Shown: positions 11,177-21,372 of the stretch, one piece after another | Layout of the letters: every line of letters starts with the position of its first letter | How positions within the stretch are numbered: the stretch's first letter is position 1 | Source of the DNA: Lepas anatifera | Lineage: Eukaryota > Arthropoda > Thecostraca > Lepadidae | Length of the DNA: 64,000 bases | NCBI GenBank assembly: GCA_034440635.1 | Contig: JAOTON010001141.1 | Coordinates: 558,001-622,000, forward strand | Direction: 5' to 3' | The notes under the pieces: generated by a model | What the model was told of the DNA's origin: nothing | The model's database searches: none | Seen by the model: only the letters and a program-made list of their open reading frames with translations | Program-made: the position numbers and the translations under genes

Positions 11177-12030
11177 CTAGCACGCGCATTGACGGGGGGC
11201 GTGTACCCGCCCCCTCGGGTTTTTCGGAGATAGTAGAAAAACGGCGGCGCGTAGCGCCGCCGTACTTGGTTTACCTTTTCCCTCATCATTTTTACAACTT
11301 CTGTGAAAATTTTAAGGTTAGGTCATTTCAGGTCAGGTCACCAGTACAGGTCAAGTGACCCGACCTCAAAAAAAGTTTAAGATAGCATAAGTCGGAGCAG
11401 GGTGAACTTATCCGATTGAAACTCATATCACATAATGGCCCCACCGAGTTCTCTAACAAATGTTCCGGTATTTTTGATATCGATGACCTAAGGTCAGGTA
11501 CGAGGCATGACCTCTCCATTGGAAATACATGGGAAAAATGGTTTTTACGGAATAACTCAGTAACGGATGGTGATAGAGCATTTATTTTAGCTGCATTAGA
11601 CTCGCCTGGGCTTTGCGGTTCTAATGATATGCATTTTATATAATTTGACCCTGACCTGACCTCAGGTCAGGTAAAATCCTTGATTTGACCTAGCAAGGTC
11701 AAATTATATATCATTTGATTCGGCTTGCTAAGAGGATTCATATAGTTCAAGTTGTTTTGCTCTATCTTTACTTGTTCAGATGTAATGCCTGAAAAACTGA
11801 ATTTTACATGTTATCCCTATGACGGGCATGTTTTGACCTCTCGTGACCTGAAATGTGACCTGACAAAAAAATGGTTCGAATGTTTTCGATGGAGAAGTGG
11901 ATGGGCAGCCCAACGCCGTTTACCGTTTTTCGCTACCTACCGTGGTTCGCGAGATCTTAGGGGGGAGGGCGGGTACTCGCCCCCCCGTCAATGCGAAGGT
12001 GGCTCAGACCCCCGTCAATGCGCGTGCTAG
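11177..12030 (+). mobile_element. AGGTCA-rich MITE, family 2, CTAG target duplication
   Basis: CTAG flanks both ends (11,177-11,180 and 12,027-12,030). The left end reads CACGCGCATTGACGGGGG and the right end is its reverse complement. The terminal core CCCCCGTCAATGCG occurs twice at the right end, separated by GAAGGTGGCTCAGA. A palindrome-like GC block lies just inside each end (about 11,196-11,217 and 11,960-11,986). The interior has no coding potential and is rich in AGGTCA/TGACCT (for example 11,322-11,366 and 11,646-11,703). Its 5-prime part aligns by eye with family 1: TTTTTC, then AGAAAAACG, then a GCGC-rich stem. The element is 846 bp between duplications. Confidence 0.75.
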
Positions 12031-12221
12031 CAACAATGTTTGCTTAAAAATATCCCACTTGCCTTCGATGGAGGCACATACCAGCATAGGCAACCAGTCT
12101 ATTGAAGCGATCTGGAGATGAAAAGGCTTTACATCGATGCGCCCTAAACAACGCTTCTGAAGCCTGCAAGTAATCGGTCTACTCTGCATGTCAGGACCGC
12201 GCAGTACTATGCGGGGCAATG

Positions 12222-12270
12222 ACTTAGACTGCCGCATTACACGCAGGGCTGTGGTATATGTCGTGTCACG
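12222..12270 (+). repeat. Fragment of the 29-bp minisatellite
   Basis: One to one-and-a-half units matching the array at 8,640-9,007 (GACTGCCGCATTACACGCAG) sit between the two family 2 elements. Confidence 0.6.
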
Positions 12271-12319
12271 CACATGGATTTTAACTGTGAGACTAATTTG
12301 CATAATATTTGCCCATTAG

Positions 12320-12915
12320 CACGTGCATTGACGGGGGTGGGTAATCACTCCCTCGGATTTTTTGGGGACAGCGGCGGCGTGAAGCACCGCCGTACTTGGC
12401 ACACTTTTTCTCTGATCATTTGTACAACTTTAGGCACTATATATAGGTTGGGTCATCTCAAGTCAGGTCACCAGTTGAGGTCAAGTAACCTCACCTCCAA
12501 AAAGTTTAAGATGACATAAGCCAGAACTGGGTAAACCTATCCGATTGAAACTCATATCACATAATGAGCCTACCAAGTTCTACAGGATGTATTCCGGTAG
12601 TTTTTATATCGATAGCATCTTAAGGTCAGGCACGAGACCTCTCCATAGGAAATACATGGGAAGAATGGTTTACACCAAGTAATTTGGAAATGGATGGCTG
12701 TAGAGCGTTTCTTTTAACTGCATTAGGCTTGCCTGATCCTTGCGGTTCTAATGAAATGAACATGACCTAATTTTCACCTTGGCCTTATTTCTTGACCTCA
12801 TTAACGTCCTTTCTTATGGACTACCTACCATCGTTCGCATTTCTCGCTATTTCGCATAGCAATAGCGACTGAGGTCGAGGGAGGAGTTCAACCCCCCTCA
12901 CCGGGTGAAAGTGGA
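12320..12915 (+). mobile_element. AGGTCA-rich MITE, family 2, second copy with degraded right end
   Basis: The left end CACGTGCATTGACGGGGGTG matches the neighbouring copy, preceded by TTAG. The interior follows that copy almost throughout (CAGGTCACCAG near 12,465, the shared CCGATTGAAACTCATATCAC block at about 12,541). The right end keeps the palindromic GC block and a GTGAAAGTGG remnant, but the outermost terminal repeat is not recognisable. Confidence 0.7.
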
Positions 12916-13412
12916 TTGAAGGTCTACCAGAGCGTGTGTTATTTCTTCGTTCTACGGAGGGCCTCTTTTTGGGGGGAGAGGGGCTGCAGATCGAGCATTG
13001 CCCAGTCCAAGACAGGCGCTGGTGCATTGACATGGAAGGGACTTCTGGTGACGAATGAGCATCACGCTTGTTTCAGACATGTGAAGTTATGCTAGACAGG
13101 CTCATGGCTGACTTACCACGCCAAAGCTCAAGCTTCGACTTCACACGTGCTTGTCGTGACTGATGGCTTGCTATTTAACGCGGAATTGATACGTTAAGCC
13201 AGCAACTATTGACTATTCAGCTAGTTATTGCCTCGCAGATGAACAAGCTGCTGGTCGATTTCGTTAACAGTGCTTTTTTGTATTTTCAACCTATGTAAAG
13301 TAAGGCAATGACGTCATATTTGATCTAGGGGCCAGTGATTATTAGACCAGGCAATACGAAAGCTTTCCAATCTCATGAGACTAGAACGGAGCTTTCAACT
13401 TTCATTTTCTAT
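12916..13412. other. Unassigned sequence
   Basis: No coding exon, RNA gene or known repeat is supported. Confidence 0.4.
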
Positions 13413-13745
13413 TCATTTGATTCTTCTCCTGACAGAGGAGTGAATTCTGCCCCACTCTATGTTTCCCTGGATATCCTCTAAGCAGTTCGTCATTGACTTC
13501 TGAAACTCTCTGCATTTGCTGATAGGTTTTGTAGCGCTGCGGCGAGGAGCATAACCATAAGTCGATAAGGGGTTGACTGGCCTGTCTCCTCGAATCCGGA
13601 TGTAAAAAAAACGCTTAGATGATATATTCGGGCACTGGCCTTTATCAGAATCATTTAGGTAACGGCCCAAATTCTCAGTCATAGTGCAGCCAGGCCTCGA
13701 ATTCGAGCCAGGCCAGTCAACACCTTATCTACTCTGCATTTGCCT
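13413..13745 (-). mobile_element. Penelope-like terminal repeat fragment with hammerhead-like motif, inverted pair
   Basis: The minus strand carries GATTCTGATAAAGGCCAGTG followed by CCCGAATATATCATC (13,616-13,652), and then CCGGATTCGAGGAGACAGGC and a conserved tail. The same block recurs at 23,258-23,480, 57,141-57,195 and 59,651-59,760. A short plus-strand copy of the GCCAGTCAAC-CCTTATC tail follows at about 13,706-13,735, so two copies meet head to head around a CGAATTCG palindrome (13,698-13,705). The assignment to Penelope-like elements is inference, from the ribozyme-like core and the inverted arrangement. Confidence 0.45.
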
Positions 13746-14489
13746 AAAACTAAATTGGGAAGTGAAATTCTTAGATCATATCATGCTCAATGGCCGATTT
13801 ATGGCTTAGGTTTATCCTGGGTATATTACAAACATTTGTATACCATGGTAATTACGGTATTGTTAGAACAAAGACATTTGTTACAATGCTCGCATCAGTT
13901 TGAGAATTTGAAAATTATATCTCAGGCTGTCATCACTCATCATTCTCATTCATCCAGGTTCAATCATTTACATTTTCATACATACTTCTTTTATTTTGCT
14001 AGAAGCAGTTACATCAGCTCAGATTGGAGGCTGCTCGTTCCTATAAGATTTATAGGAATGAACAGTGATACGTTATGCCAGCAACACAGTCAATATTATA
14101 CACTTCACCCCTGTCTAATAGTCATAAGACCTCATGCATGCTCATGCTCAGGTGCAGAGATTTGGGGGAAACTCATGGACGTGCGAACGTACCTTCTTTT
14201 TCTAAGTGCAATGCATGGGAAAAAGCTCTTGTGCCAGCATTTGGTCCCCGGAACGACAAAGAAGATTTTTCATCTATGGGCAGATGAAGGTAGCAATGTT
14301 AGATTAGACTAGGGGAGTGCGGGGGGGCAAAGATAAGGCAAAGTGAAAAGTATCAGTAGCCGCGCTGGAGAGGGGTATGGCACTCATGGGCACTGGAGGT
14401 GGAGCCTGGTAGGATGCCCTTGAAATCTCGGAAACTAAGAGGCTTAGAAATCAGTTGGAGGTGGATGGGGCCTATAGCGATCTCCATTA
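13746..14489. other. Unassigned sequence with one 190-residue open frame
   Basis: A plus-strand frame spans 13,740-14,312. It starts inside the preceding repeat, has no recognisable motif and is rich in His, Ser, Leu and Tyr as AT-rich noncoding DNA often is. I do not call it a gene. Confidence 0.35.
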
Positions 14490-14700
14490 TTTCCAATTTT
14501 TATTGACCTAGGTCAAAATCTTCAAGGTCAAACCAGATCAGAAATTTCGAATCCTGACCGTGCTGGGGACTCATCGAGAAGTGCCGTGATTAAGTGCAAA
14601 CGGTCCGGAATGTACTAAAAATGGTCCAAGGTCATAGCGAGAAGGTCTCAAAAATGTTCCTATAATTTTGTGGTCGAAGCCATTTAAGGTTAGTGACCGA
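14490..14700. repeat. Short AGGTCA-containing segment, family unclear
   Basis: TGACCTAGGTCA at about 14,505 is an everted pair of half-sites with no spacer, followed by AAGGTCA and CCAAGGTCA. No termini are visible. It may be an eroded piece of one of the AGGTCA-rich families. Confidence 0.4.
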
Positions 14701-14939
14701 TGTCATCACAATATTACATATTCCATTAACCGAGGACATGAGCAGATGCCTCTTAGGCATTGCCAATATGCATCTTGCCCCATTATTCTGCCTTACAGTA
14801 GTCGACTCTGAAATGTTTTTTTTATTACGTCACTTAGGTATTTCAATGTCAGAGATGTCCTCTAGTAACCTAATTTTACTTGTACATACATGCAACTCTT
14901 TATTATTTCACCTTTATAGTACTGGCCCCGGAACCCGAA

Positions 14940-15969
14940 TTAACCCTCGCCCCACGGGGGGGCATCGATGGCTCCCCTAAGGTTTTCCGGAATAGCAGAA
15001 AAAGAACGAGGCGCAGCACCGCGGTTGAGGGCTTTACCTCTTACTGCATCATTTTCCCATCATCCCTGAAATTTTTTACCCCAAGTCACCTAAGGTCAGG
15101 TCACCAGGCGAGGTCAACCAAGGTCACCTCACTTCAACTTTAGAGCTCTGTAAGAGCTACACTTCAAAGTCGATCGATTTGAAACTTCTTACAATTCATT
15201 ACCCTTCTAGGGTCTACAAGGTGTATATCCGGGATTTTTCGATTTCGTGACCTGAGGTCATGTCAGGAGGTGACCTCTCCCATTGACAAAGCATGGGGAA
15301 AACTGTCTTATGATCTAAAAGTCACAAAAAACGATTGAAAATGCTCGGCTTTGTCAGAAAAAACGTTCTTGGACACCCTTTCACGGATTCCAGGGGCCAT
15401 ATTTTCCCTTTGACCTCTCCAAGGTCATTCAAGGTCACCAGGGGTCAAAAACTGTTTTTGACAATAACTTTTGACCTATATAAGATAGAGCGCTGAATCA
15501 AACACCATCGTGTATATCTCGTCACTGGCGTTCGTTTCATATACGGCAAGGTTATTTTCTGACCTTTCATGACCTCAGGTCATCTTAGGTCACGAGGTGA
15601 CCTCTGGAGGTCAAACCACTGGCGGGAGGTCATTACGTTCAAGATAACGGGAGAAGATCTGACATTTGCCTATCCAATGTACTTTACCACATCTCAATAG
15701 CTCAAATGGCACAAGAGGTATGCCCAGTTTGCTTAAGCATTGTATATTTGAGTGAAAATAGCCGATCTTGACCTAATTTGACCTCTGGAGGTCAAACCAT
15801 TGACCTGATCACTAAAACATTCTGAGTGATTTCTTACTGAATTCACGCGAGCTTTCTAATGCACTTTGCAGATTTGCGCTAACGCTCATACTTTCGGAGT
15901 TAGAGGGGGCATCGATGGCCCCCCGGTGGGGCGAAGGTGGCGCCGGACCCCCGGTGGGGCGCGGGTTAA
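14940..15969 (+). mobile_element. AGGTCA-rich MITE, family 1 copy A, TTAA target duplication
   Basis: TTAA stands at both ends (14,940-14,943 and 15,966-15,969). The left end CCCTCGCCCCAC and the right end GTGGGGCGCGGG form terminal inverted repeats. The right end holds the core CCCCGGTGGGGCG twice, separated by GAAGGTGGCGCCGGAC. A CATCGATG-centred palindrome lies near each end (about 14,962 and 15,909). The body has many half-sites, for example six in about 60 bp at 15,559-15,616. There is no coding frame. TTAA duplication with ends starting CCC resembles piggyBac-type elements. Confidence 0.82.
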
Positions 15970-17377
15970 ACTTTTTCTAATGCCTCGCAAAGTCCACTTT
16001 GCATTCATTGTGTAATAGTTACGTAAAAATAAGTGAACAGGGACAGGAGTTACGAAGACTCTAAAAGACACCGTAAAACATTGTTTATCTTACGTGCTCC
16101 TTCCAGCCTATGTCTGCCAATGCAGCATCAATAAGGCTCCTCTGGAGACTCTCCAAACTGTTTACATTACGTGACCCATCTGCCCAACATCAGATGCGCA
16201 TCAACGACTTGGTAAAACAAGCCCACAGCCTGGAATACGAACGATGAGAGCATTTCATGTGCAGATGCTGCCCCCGCGCTCGCTGTAACTTTTCCATGTG
16301 TGTCGAACACGCTGACAGATTCAGGGCAGAATCTGCGGAGGGGGAGGGTGCGATTCTGGCAGGAAAGGCGAAAGGGGATCAGATTGGAGCTATCATGACT
16401 TCCCTGTGTGATGGAAGACACCGTAGATTGCGGAACAGGTGAGTGGGACTCACAAACTCCCGTCATTTGTGCTGGAACAGTATCATTTCTACCTATTCTG
16501 CATAATTTGACTTTTATCAAACCGTGGGAAAGTTTTGCTTGATTCTTTACCTAATTGTCCGCCTTCAGTTTAAATATGATTTATGGGCGGAGTATTTAAG
16601 CGGAGTATTCGTTGTCTGTCTTCCGATGGGATAGCATGGATTAACGTGGGTTCAATCACCACGGCGGGAAACCGCCTTCCATACCCGATCTGACCCGATG
16701 GAGAGGATCCTTAAGCACTCACGCCAATACTGCTTGTAATTGGGCAAGTGTATCTATTTGGAGTGGTCCTAATGACATAAGAAATAAAACGCTAAGTAAA
16801 CAAAATACAAATTTATGGCGATGGGTGAAGACTAAATGATCCTATTCAGCGTTCGAAAAAGTCACGACTGCCTCAGACTTCTGGATCTGCCAACGGCTGC
16901 ATACATTGGCCAGAAAGTGCCAGTCATGGCGTAATTCTTCGCTGACGTGCAGGAACAGGAGCAACAGGTGTTTCCGACCACACTACAACAGGCTGACCTC
17001 GGTCTCTAGGGAGGTGTGCCGTCGAGAGGGTGTCAATGATAGCCGACGAGGGCGCACCGTCCTAGTATCCCACAGTCGCAGCATCAGTATTGATATCATA
17101 GCATTATCCGATTCCTCGTCTGGTCATGATTTTCACTTTCCTGGTCTGATTATACACATACACAATGAATTTAATACACTCAGGAGTCATTCAACGCATC
17201 ACCACAATCACTCACAATACAGAAAACATATAGAAATTATCCACCGTACTCATTTCAATAAAAAGAGGCAGCACAATAAGGACAAAGCAGGTATAAATAG
17301 TACCGGGCAGATCTAATGGGAGAAGACAAACATAGTATTTACTATTACAGAAAAATTAAAGTTATGAGTCTTATACT
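15970..17377. other. Unassigned sequence
   Basis: Overlapping frames at 16,167-16,520 (minus), 16,257-16,442 and 16,906-17,316 (plus) show no recognisable domain. I see no splice-flanked exon that I would defend. Confidence 0.35.
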
Positions 17378-18634
17378 TTTAAATTTACACTACAAGAAGG
17401 TAAAACCGATGCTGCACCCGACTGTACCTCTTCTCAGGATTTTACCTCTTCTCTTCTTCTTTAACCCGCGCCCCACCGGGGGTCCGGCGCCACCTTCGCC
17501 CCACCGGGGGCCATCGATGGCCCCTCTAACTCCGAAAATATGGGCGTTAGCGCAAATCTGCAAAGTGCAATAGAAGGCTCGCGTGAATTCAGTAAGAAAT
17601 TACTTCGCATGTTTTAGTGCTCAGGTCAATGGTTTGACCTCCAGAGGTCAAATTAGGTCAAGATCGGCTATTTTCACTCAAATATGCAATGATTAAGCAA
17701 ACTGGGCATAACTCTTATATCATTAGAGCTATTGAGGCCTGGTAAAATACATTTGATAGCAAATTGCCAGTACTTTTTCCGCTATGTGGAACGTAAAGAC
17801 TTCCCGCCAGTGGTTTGACCTCCAGAGGTCACCTCGTGACCTAATATGACCTGAGGTCACGAAAGGTCACAAAGTGACCTTGTTGTATATCAAATTAAAG
17901 CCAATGACAAGACAAACACGCTGGTGTTTGTTTCACCGCTCTAGCTCAATTAGGTCAAAAGTTATTGTCAAAATACTGTTTTTGACCTCTGGTGACCTTG
18001 GATGACCTTGGAAATGTCAAATGGCAAATATGACCCCTGGGATCCGTGAAAGAGTGTCCAAAAACGCTGTTCTGAGCAGGCTGAGTATTTGCAATCATTT
18101 TTGTGGCTTTTATATCATGAAACAGCTTTTCCCCATGCTTTTCCAATAGGAGAGGTCGTCTCGTGACCTGACCTCAGGGCACGAAATCGAAAAATCCCCG
18201 ATATACACCTTGTAGACCCTGGAGGGGTCATAAAGTGTAGGAAGTTTCAAATCGATCGACTTTGAAATGTAGCTCTTACAGAGCTCTAAATTTGAAGTAA
18301 GGTGACCTTGGTTGACCTCGTCTGGTGACCTGACCTTGGGTGACCCGGGGTAAAAATTTCAGGGATGATGGGAAAATGATGCAGTGAGAGGTAGAGCTCT
18401 CAACCGCGGTGCTGCGTCTCGTCGTTTTTCTGCTATCCCGGAAAAACCTTAGGGGGCCATCGATGGCCCCCGGTGGGGCGAGGGTTAAATTTACACTACA
18501 AGAAGATACAACCGACGCTGCATCCGACTGTACCTCTTCTCAGGATTTTTACCTCTTCTCTTCTTCTTTAAATTTACACTACAAGAAGATACAACCGATG
18601 CTGCACCTGACTGTTCCTCTTCTCCTAGACTAAC
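17378..18634 (+). repeat. Three-copy tandem repeat, about 83 bp unit, split by a MITE
   Basis: Units begin TTAAATTTACACTACAAGAA at 17,379, 18,485 and 18,568. Between the first and second unit lies family 1 copy B. The intact junction at 18,561-18,580 shows what the interrupted junction looked like before insertion. The last unit is partial. Confidence 0.85.
17461..18488 (-). mobile_element. AGGTCA-rich MITE, family 1 copy B, TTAA duplication proven by empty site
   Basis: The element (1,020 bp between TTAA copies) is in reverse orientation relative to copies A and C. Ends are CCCGCGCCCCACCGGGGG at 17,465 and the complementary GTGGGGCGAGGG at 18,473-18,484. Perfect palindromes GGGGGCCATCGATGGCCCCC lie at about 18,452-18,471 and, with a one-base shorter arm, at 17,506-17,524. 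Half-sites fill 17,630-17,880 and 17,975-18,355. The site is a junction of an 83-bp tandem repeat whose other junction still reads CTTCTTCTTTAAATTTACAC, so the TTAA duplication is demonstrated. Confidence 0.88.
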
Positions 18635-19561
18635 AGCCAGTTGACTCTTAAGCCTGGCCATATTAGAGCTAGGCATTTCAGCTGTTAGGCTTGTAACCGG
18701 TGCCGCTGCTACACAGGCCAGTCTCCGCTTCCCAGCATTTGTTCGCGGTCTGGGTGAGAGCGGACACCCTGTCTGTCACGTCCGTGGGTCAGAAGCGGTA
18801 AAACGGAACCAACGCAAGGCCGCAGGCTGACGCCAGAGATGGCATGGACGCACATATTGACGACTTATGTAGTTGTCCGTGTGTAGTTGTGGGGTGCAGC
18901 CGGTGACACATCCAGGGACTCATTTCGGAGGAGGGGGCTAGGGGGGTCGAGCTTTCCTCGCAACTGCCTCGGAACAGCCTCCGGCCATGCATTGGCTACA
19001 GGCACTCTGGCATGTCGGGGTTGAGGCGTGGGGCCCCTAACCCCTTTGTGTATATAAATGTTGCGTCCAGTGACGGATATCCCCCACCTAATTAGGTTGC
19101 ATAAAAAACACCAACAGAGATGGATGAACACACATGCTGCACGCTGGTGCAGGTGATAGCCTGACTGGGACACTTGGTCTAGGTTGTGCAATAACGGTGT
19201 TTCCGGCCCAAAATTTACCAAATGCGAGTTGATGGCATTCGAGGCTACATCTGGCACTCCGCTCCAGTCCTTATTCCCTATTCACTGGCTTAAGCATCTG
19301 CCAGGTCCTGCCGGCGCCGGCTTCTGGCAGCTGTTGCCACAGACGCTGGCGACAGTCCTGCCTAATTGCAGGAGGTTGACACTGATGGCTGATGGTGCTG
19401 CTAACCCTTCCTCCAGTGTCGTGCGCCGCCTCGCCATTAGCTCCCTGGTTGGCTTGGCGACAAGCAGCGCGAGATTGGTCGCAGTCGCATCCTTATCAGT
19501 GGGGCTACTTATTCCAGGAGAGGTGAAAATATGCTGGAAAACGCCTCCCACTTTTCTATCG
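18635..19561. other. GC-richer unassigned stretch with open frames on both strands
   Basis: From 19,184 to about 19,560 both strands stay open (plus 19,184-19,624; minus 19,282-19,584). Neither product has a motif I recognise. One could be an exon, but I see no flanking splice sites that settle the strand. Confidence 0.3.
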
Positions 19562-19885
19562 TTTTTTTTACAAATTTTGTCCAAGTTGTACCCAGTACGA
19601 CTGTTGGAGTCGGAGTCTCACTAAAGTCATCAAGGGACTTGTCACGGAGACCCCGACCCCACCACCCGAACGAGCAACTCCCACAATGAAGGGTTAATCT
19701 AGAAGCCAAGTTTAACGTCCCACAAAGCGTAGGGACGGCTGCCCCGCTCAGGTCACCCTCTCATTAGTTAGTTGCCAGCCGACCCACGTTGGGTAAACTA
19801 TTGAGCGCCGGAGCGTCTCAGGGGAACTGACCCCAAGCCTGGACATGCACTGCCACTCCTTGTTTCTAAGCAGTGGGCGAGTCTC
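19562..19885 (-). mobile_element. tRNA-derived SINE, copy 2, 5-prime truncated
   Basis: The segment is homologous to the SINE at 38,066-38,414 over nearly its full length. Shared landmarks include ACAAATTTTGTCCAAGTTGT at the 3-prime end and GGGTAAACTATTGAGCGCC in the middle. The A-box half of the tRNA head is missing, which is usual for 5-prime truncated SINE copies. A weak B-box lies near 19,822-19,832. Confidence 0.75.
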
Positions 19886-20029
19886 AGGTTGAATACAGTG
19901 ATGTCCACGAGATTCAGTCGGCGCGATAGTGATATCACACGGGTTTTTGTCAGCGCAGTACCAGTGAGCAGACGTATACTCGCAATCGGTTTCAGGGGGC
20001 AGTGGGCACGCACCTGCTCTTCCCGTTGT

Positions 20030-21372
20030 CTTTTGGCCGAGTATCGGCACGCCCACCTCACAGCAGTGCCGCCCCCTCCCGAGTATCGTCACTCCCACTA
20101 GGAGCGGTGCCGCCCCTCCCGAGTATCAGCACGCCCACCTCACAGCAGTGCCGCCCCCTCCCGAGTACACTGCTCAACAGCCAAAATGGATCCGGCACGT
20201 GAGCACGTGTTCCTACATATTTCGATACCGCTTATTTAAAATTTAGCAACCGTTTGTCGCCATCGGACCTGGCTTCTTCTCCTGAGCATACCTAATGTAT
20301 AGCCCTTACACTTTCCACACACTGTCATCAGCCTAGCGTTTTGTGGAAAATCTAGATCAAGGATGTCGAGAACCCGGGCTACCTGCACCCAGACAATGCA
20401 GCTTATTACTCATACATGTGAATTTATTGCAACGAAAGACTACCTCGCATTCAAGTGCATGAACATTATACATTGAACAAGGCTTTCGCGCGGTCGCACA
20501 AGCTCGCCGGTATTGTAGACCGAGTGGTGATGTCGTCACATTACATGATGAGGATTTTATGTCCGAGTCACCTCCCTAGAAATTCAAGTCCAAGTAAGAA
20601 GTCACAGGTCAAGGCTATACCACCATTTCAATGTCATTGACTCTAGTGCCTTCGGTCGGATAACGTCGCTTAAAATGACGCATATTGTGTTATGACGTCA
20701 TAGGTTAGGTCACCCAATCTTGATCTCAAGGTCACAGGTTCAAGTCAAAGGTCATAGGTCAAGGTCAAACCTGATTTCCCGCCCAAAGGTTGCCATAGTG
20801 CTAGTTTCAGTATACGTTATAGGCAAAATGTAATATTTTGACGTCAAAGGTCAATGATCTTGAACGATCATGACCTAAGAGTTTCAGAGAACATTACCTC
20901 AGACATTTTCTCCGTTATTTTAGGTCACTTTTTCTCCATATCCGGCTTCTCATCGCATAATCACGGCATTTCCCAATGGCTTTCCTGCACGGACAGAATT
21001 TGACCTATATGGCCTCGTTTTACCTTGAACATGTTGACCTAGGTCTATAAAAATCGGGTCTAGGTTAGAATACCCCAGCCTCCACAAACACCCAAACGTT
21101 CATTTTCCTAGACCTCTTGGGTTTTGCACTGTCAATGTCACTGATGCCAAGTAGGCTGAAACAAAGGCGACACACAGAAATACTGGATCTCAAAATTCTG
21201 GTCTGATACGGCATTTCTGGTGCCAGAGTTGTGTTCAGTGCCACAAATTACTCTAGAAACTGACTATTTTGTATTAGATCCATGACAAAAGTTAAATTTT
21301 GTTGACCAGTGGTATCGCACGCCCGCCCCGCAGCAGTGCCGCCCCCTCCCGAGTATCGGCACCCTCTCATTG
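20030..21372 (+). repeat. Minisatellite, about 41 bp unit, split by a CACTG element
   Basis: Units containing GTGCCGCCCCCTCCCGAGTA and a CACGCCCACC-CAGCA stretch start near 20,039, 20,081, 20,121 and 20,163, and resume at 21,312-21,372. The interruption is the element at 20,168-21,311. Confidence 0.85.
20168..21311 (+). mobile_element. CACTG-ended non-autonomous DNA element (EnSpm/CACTA-like), copy 1
   Basis: The left end CACTGCTCAACAGCC and right end TGTTGACCAGTG are inverted repeats. GTA stands on both sides (20,165-20,167 and 21,312-21,314). The host minisatellite has intact CCCGAGTATC junctions elsewhere, so the empty site carries GTA once. A 3-bp duplication with CACT ends fits the EnSpm/CACTA superfamily. 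There is no transposase. The interior has a dense AGGTCA block at about 20,700-20,770, including AGGTCATAGGTCA (a one-base-spaced direct repeat) and TCAAGGTCA. Confidence 0.82.

Noticed and set aside
13740..14312. 190-residue plus-strand gene
   Set aside because: It starts inside a repeat, lacks motifs and has composition expected of noncoding DNA.
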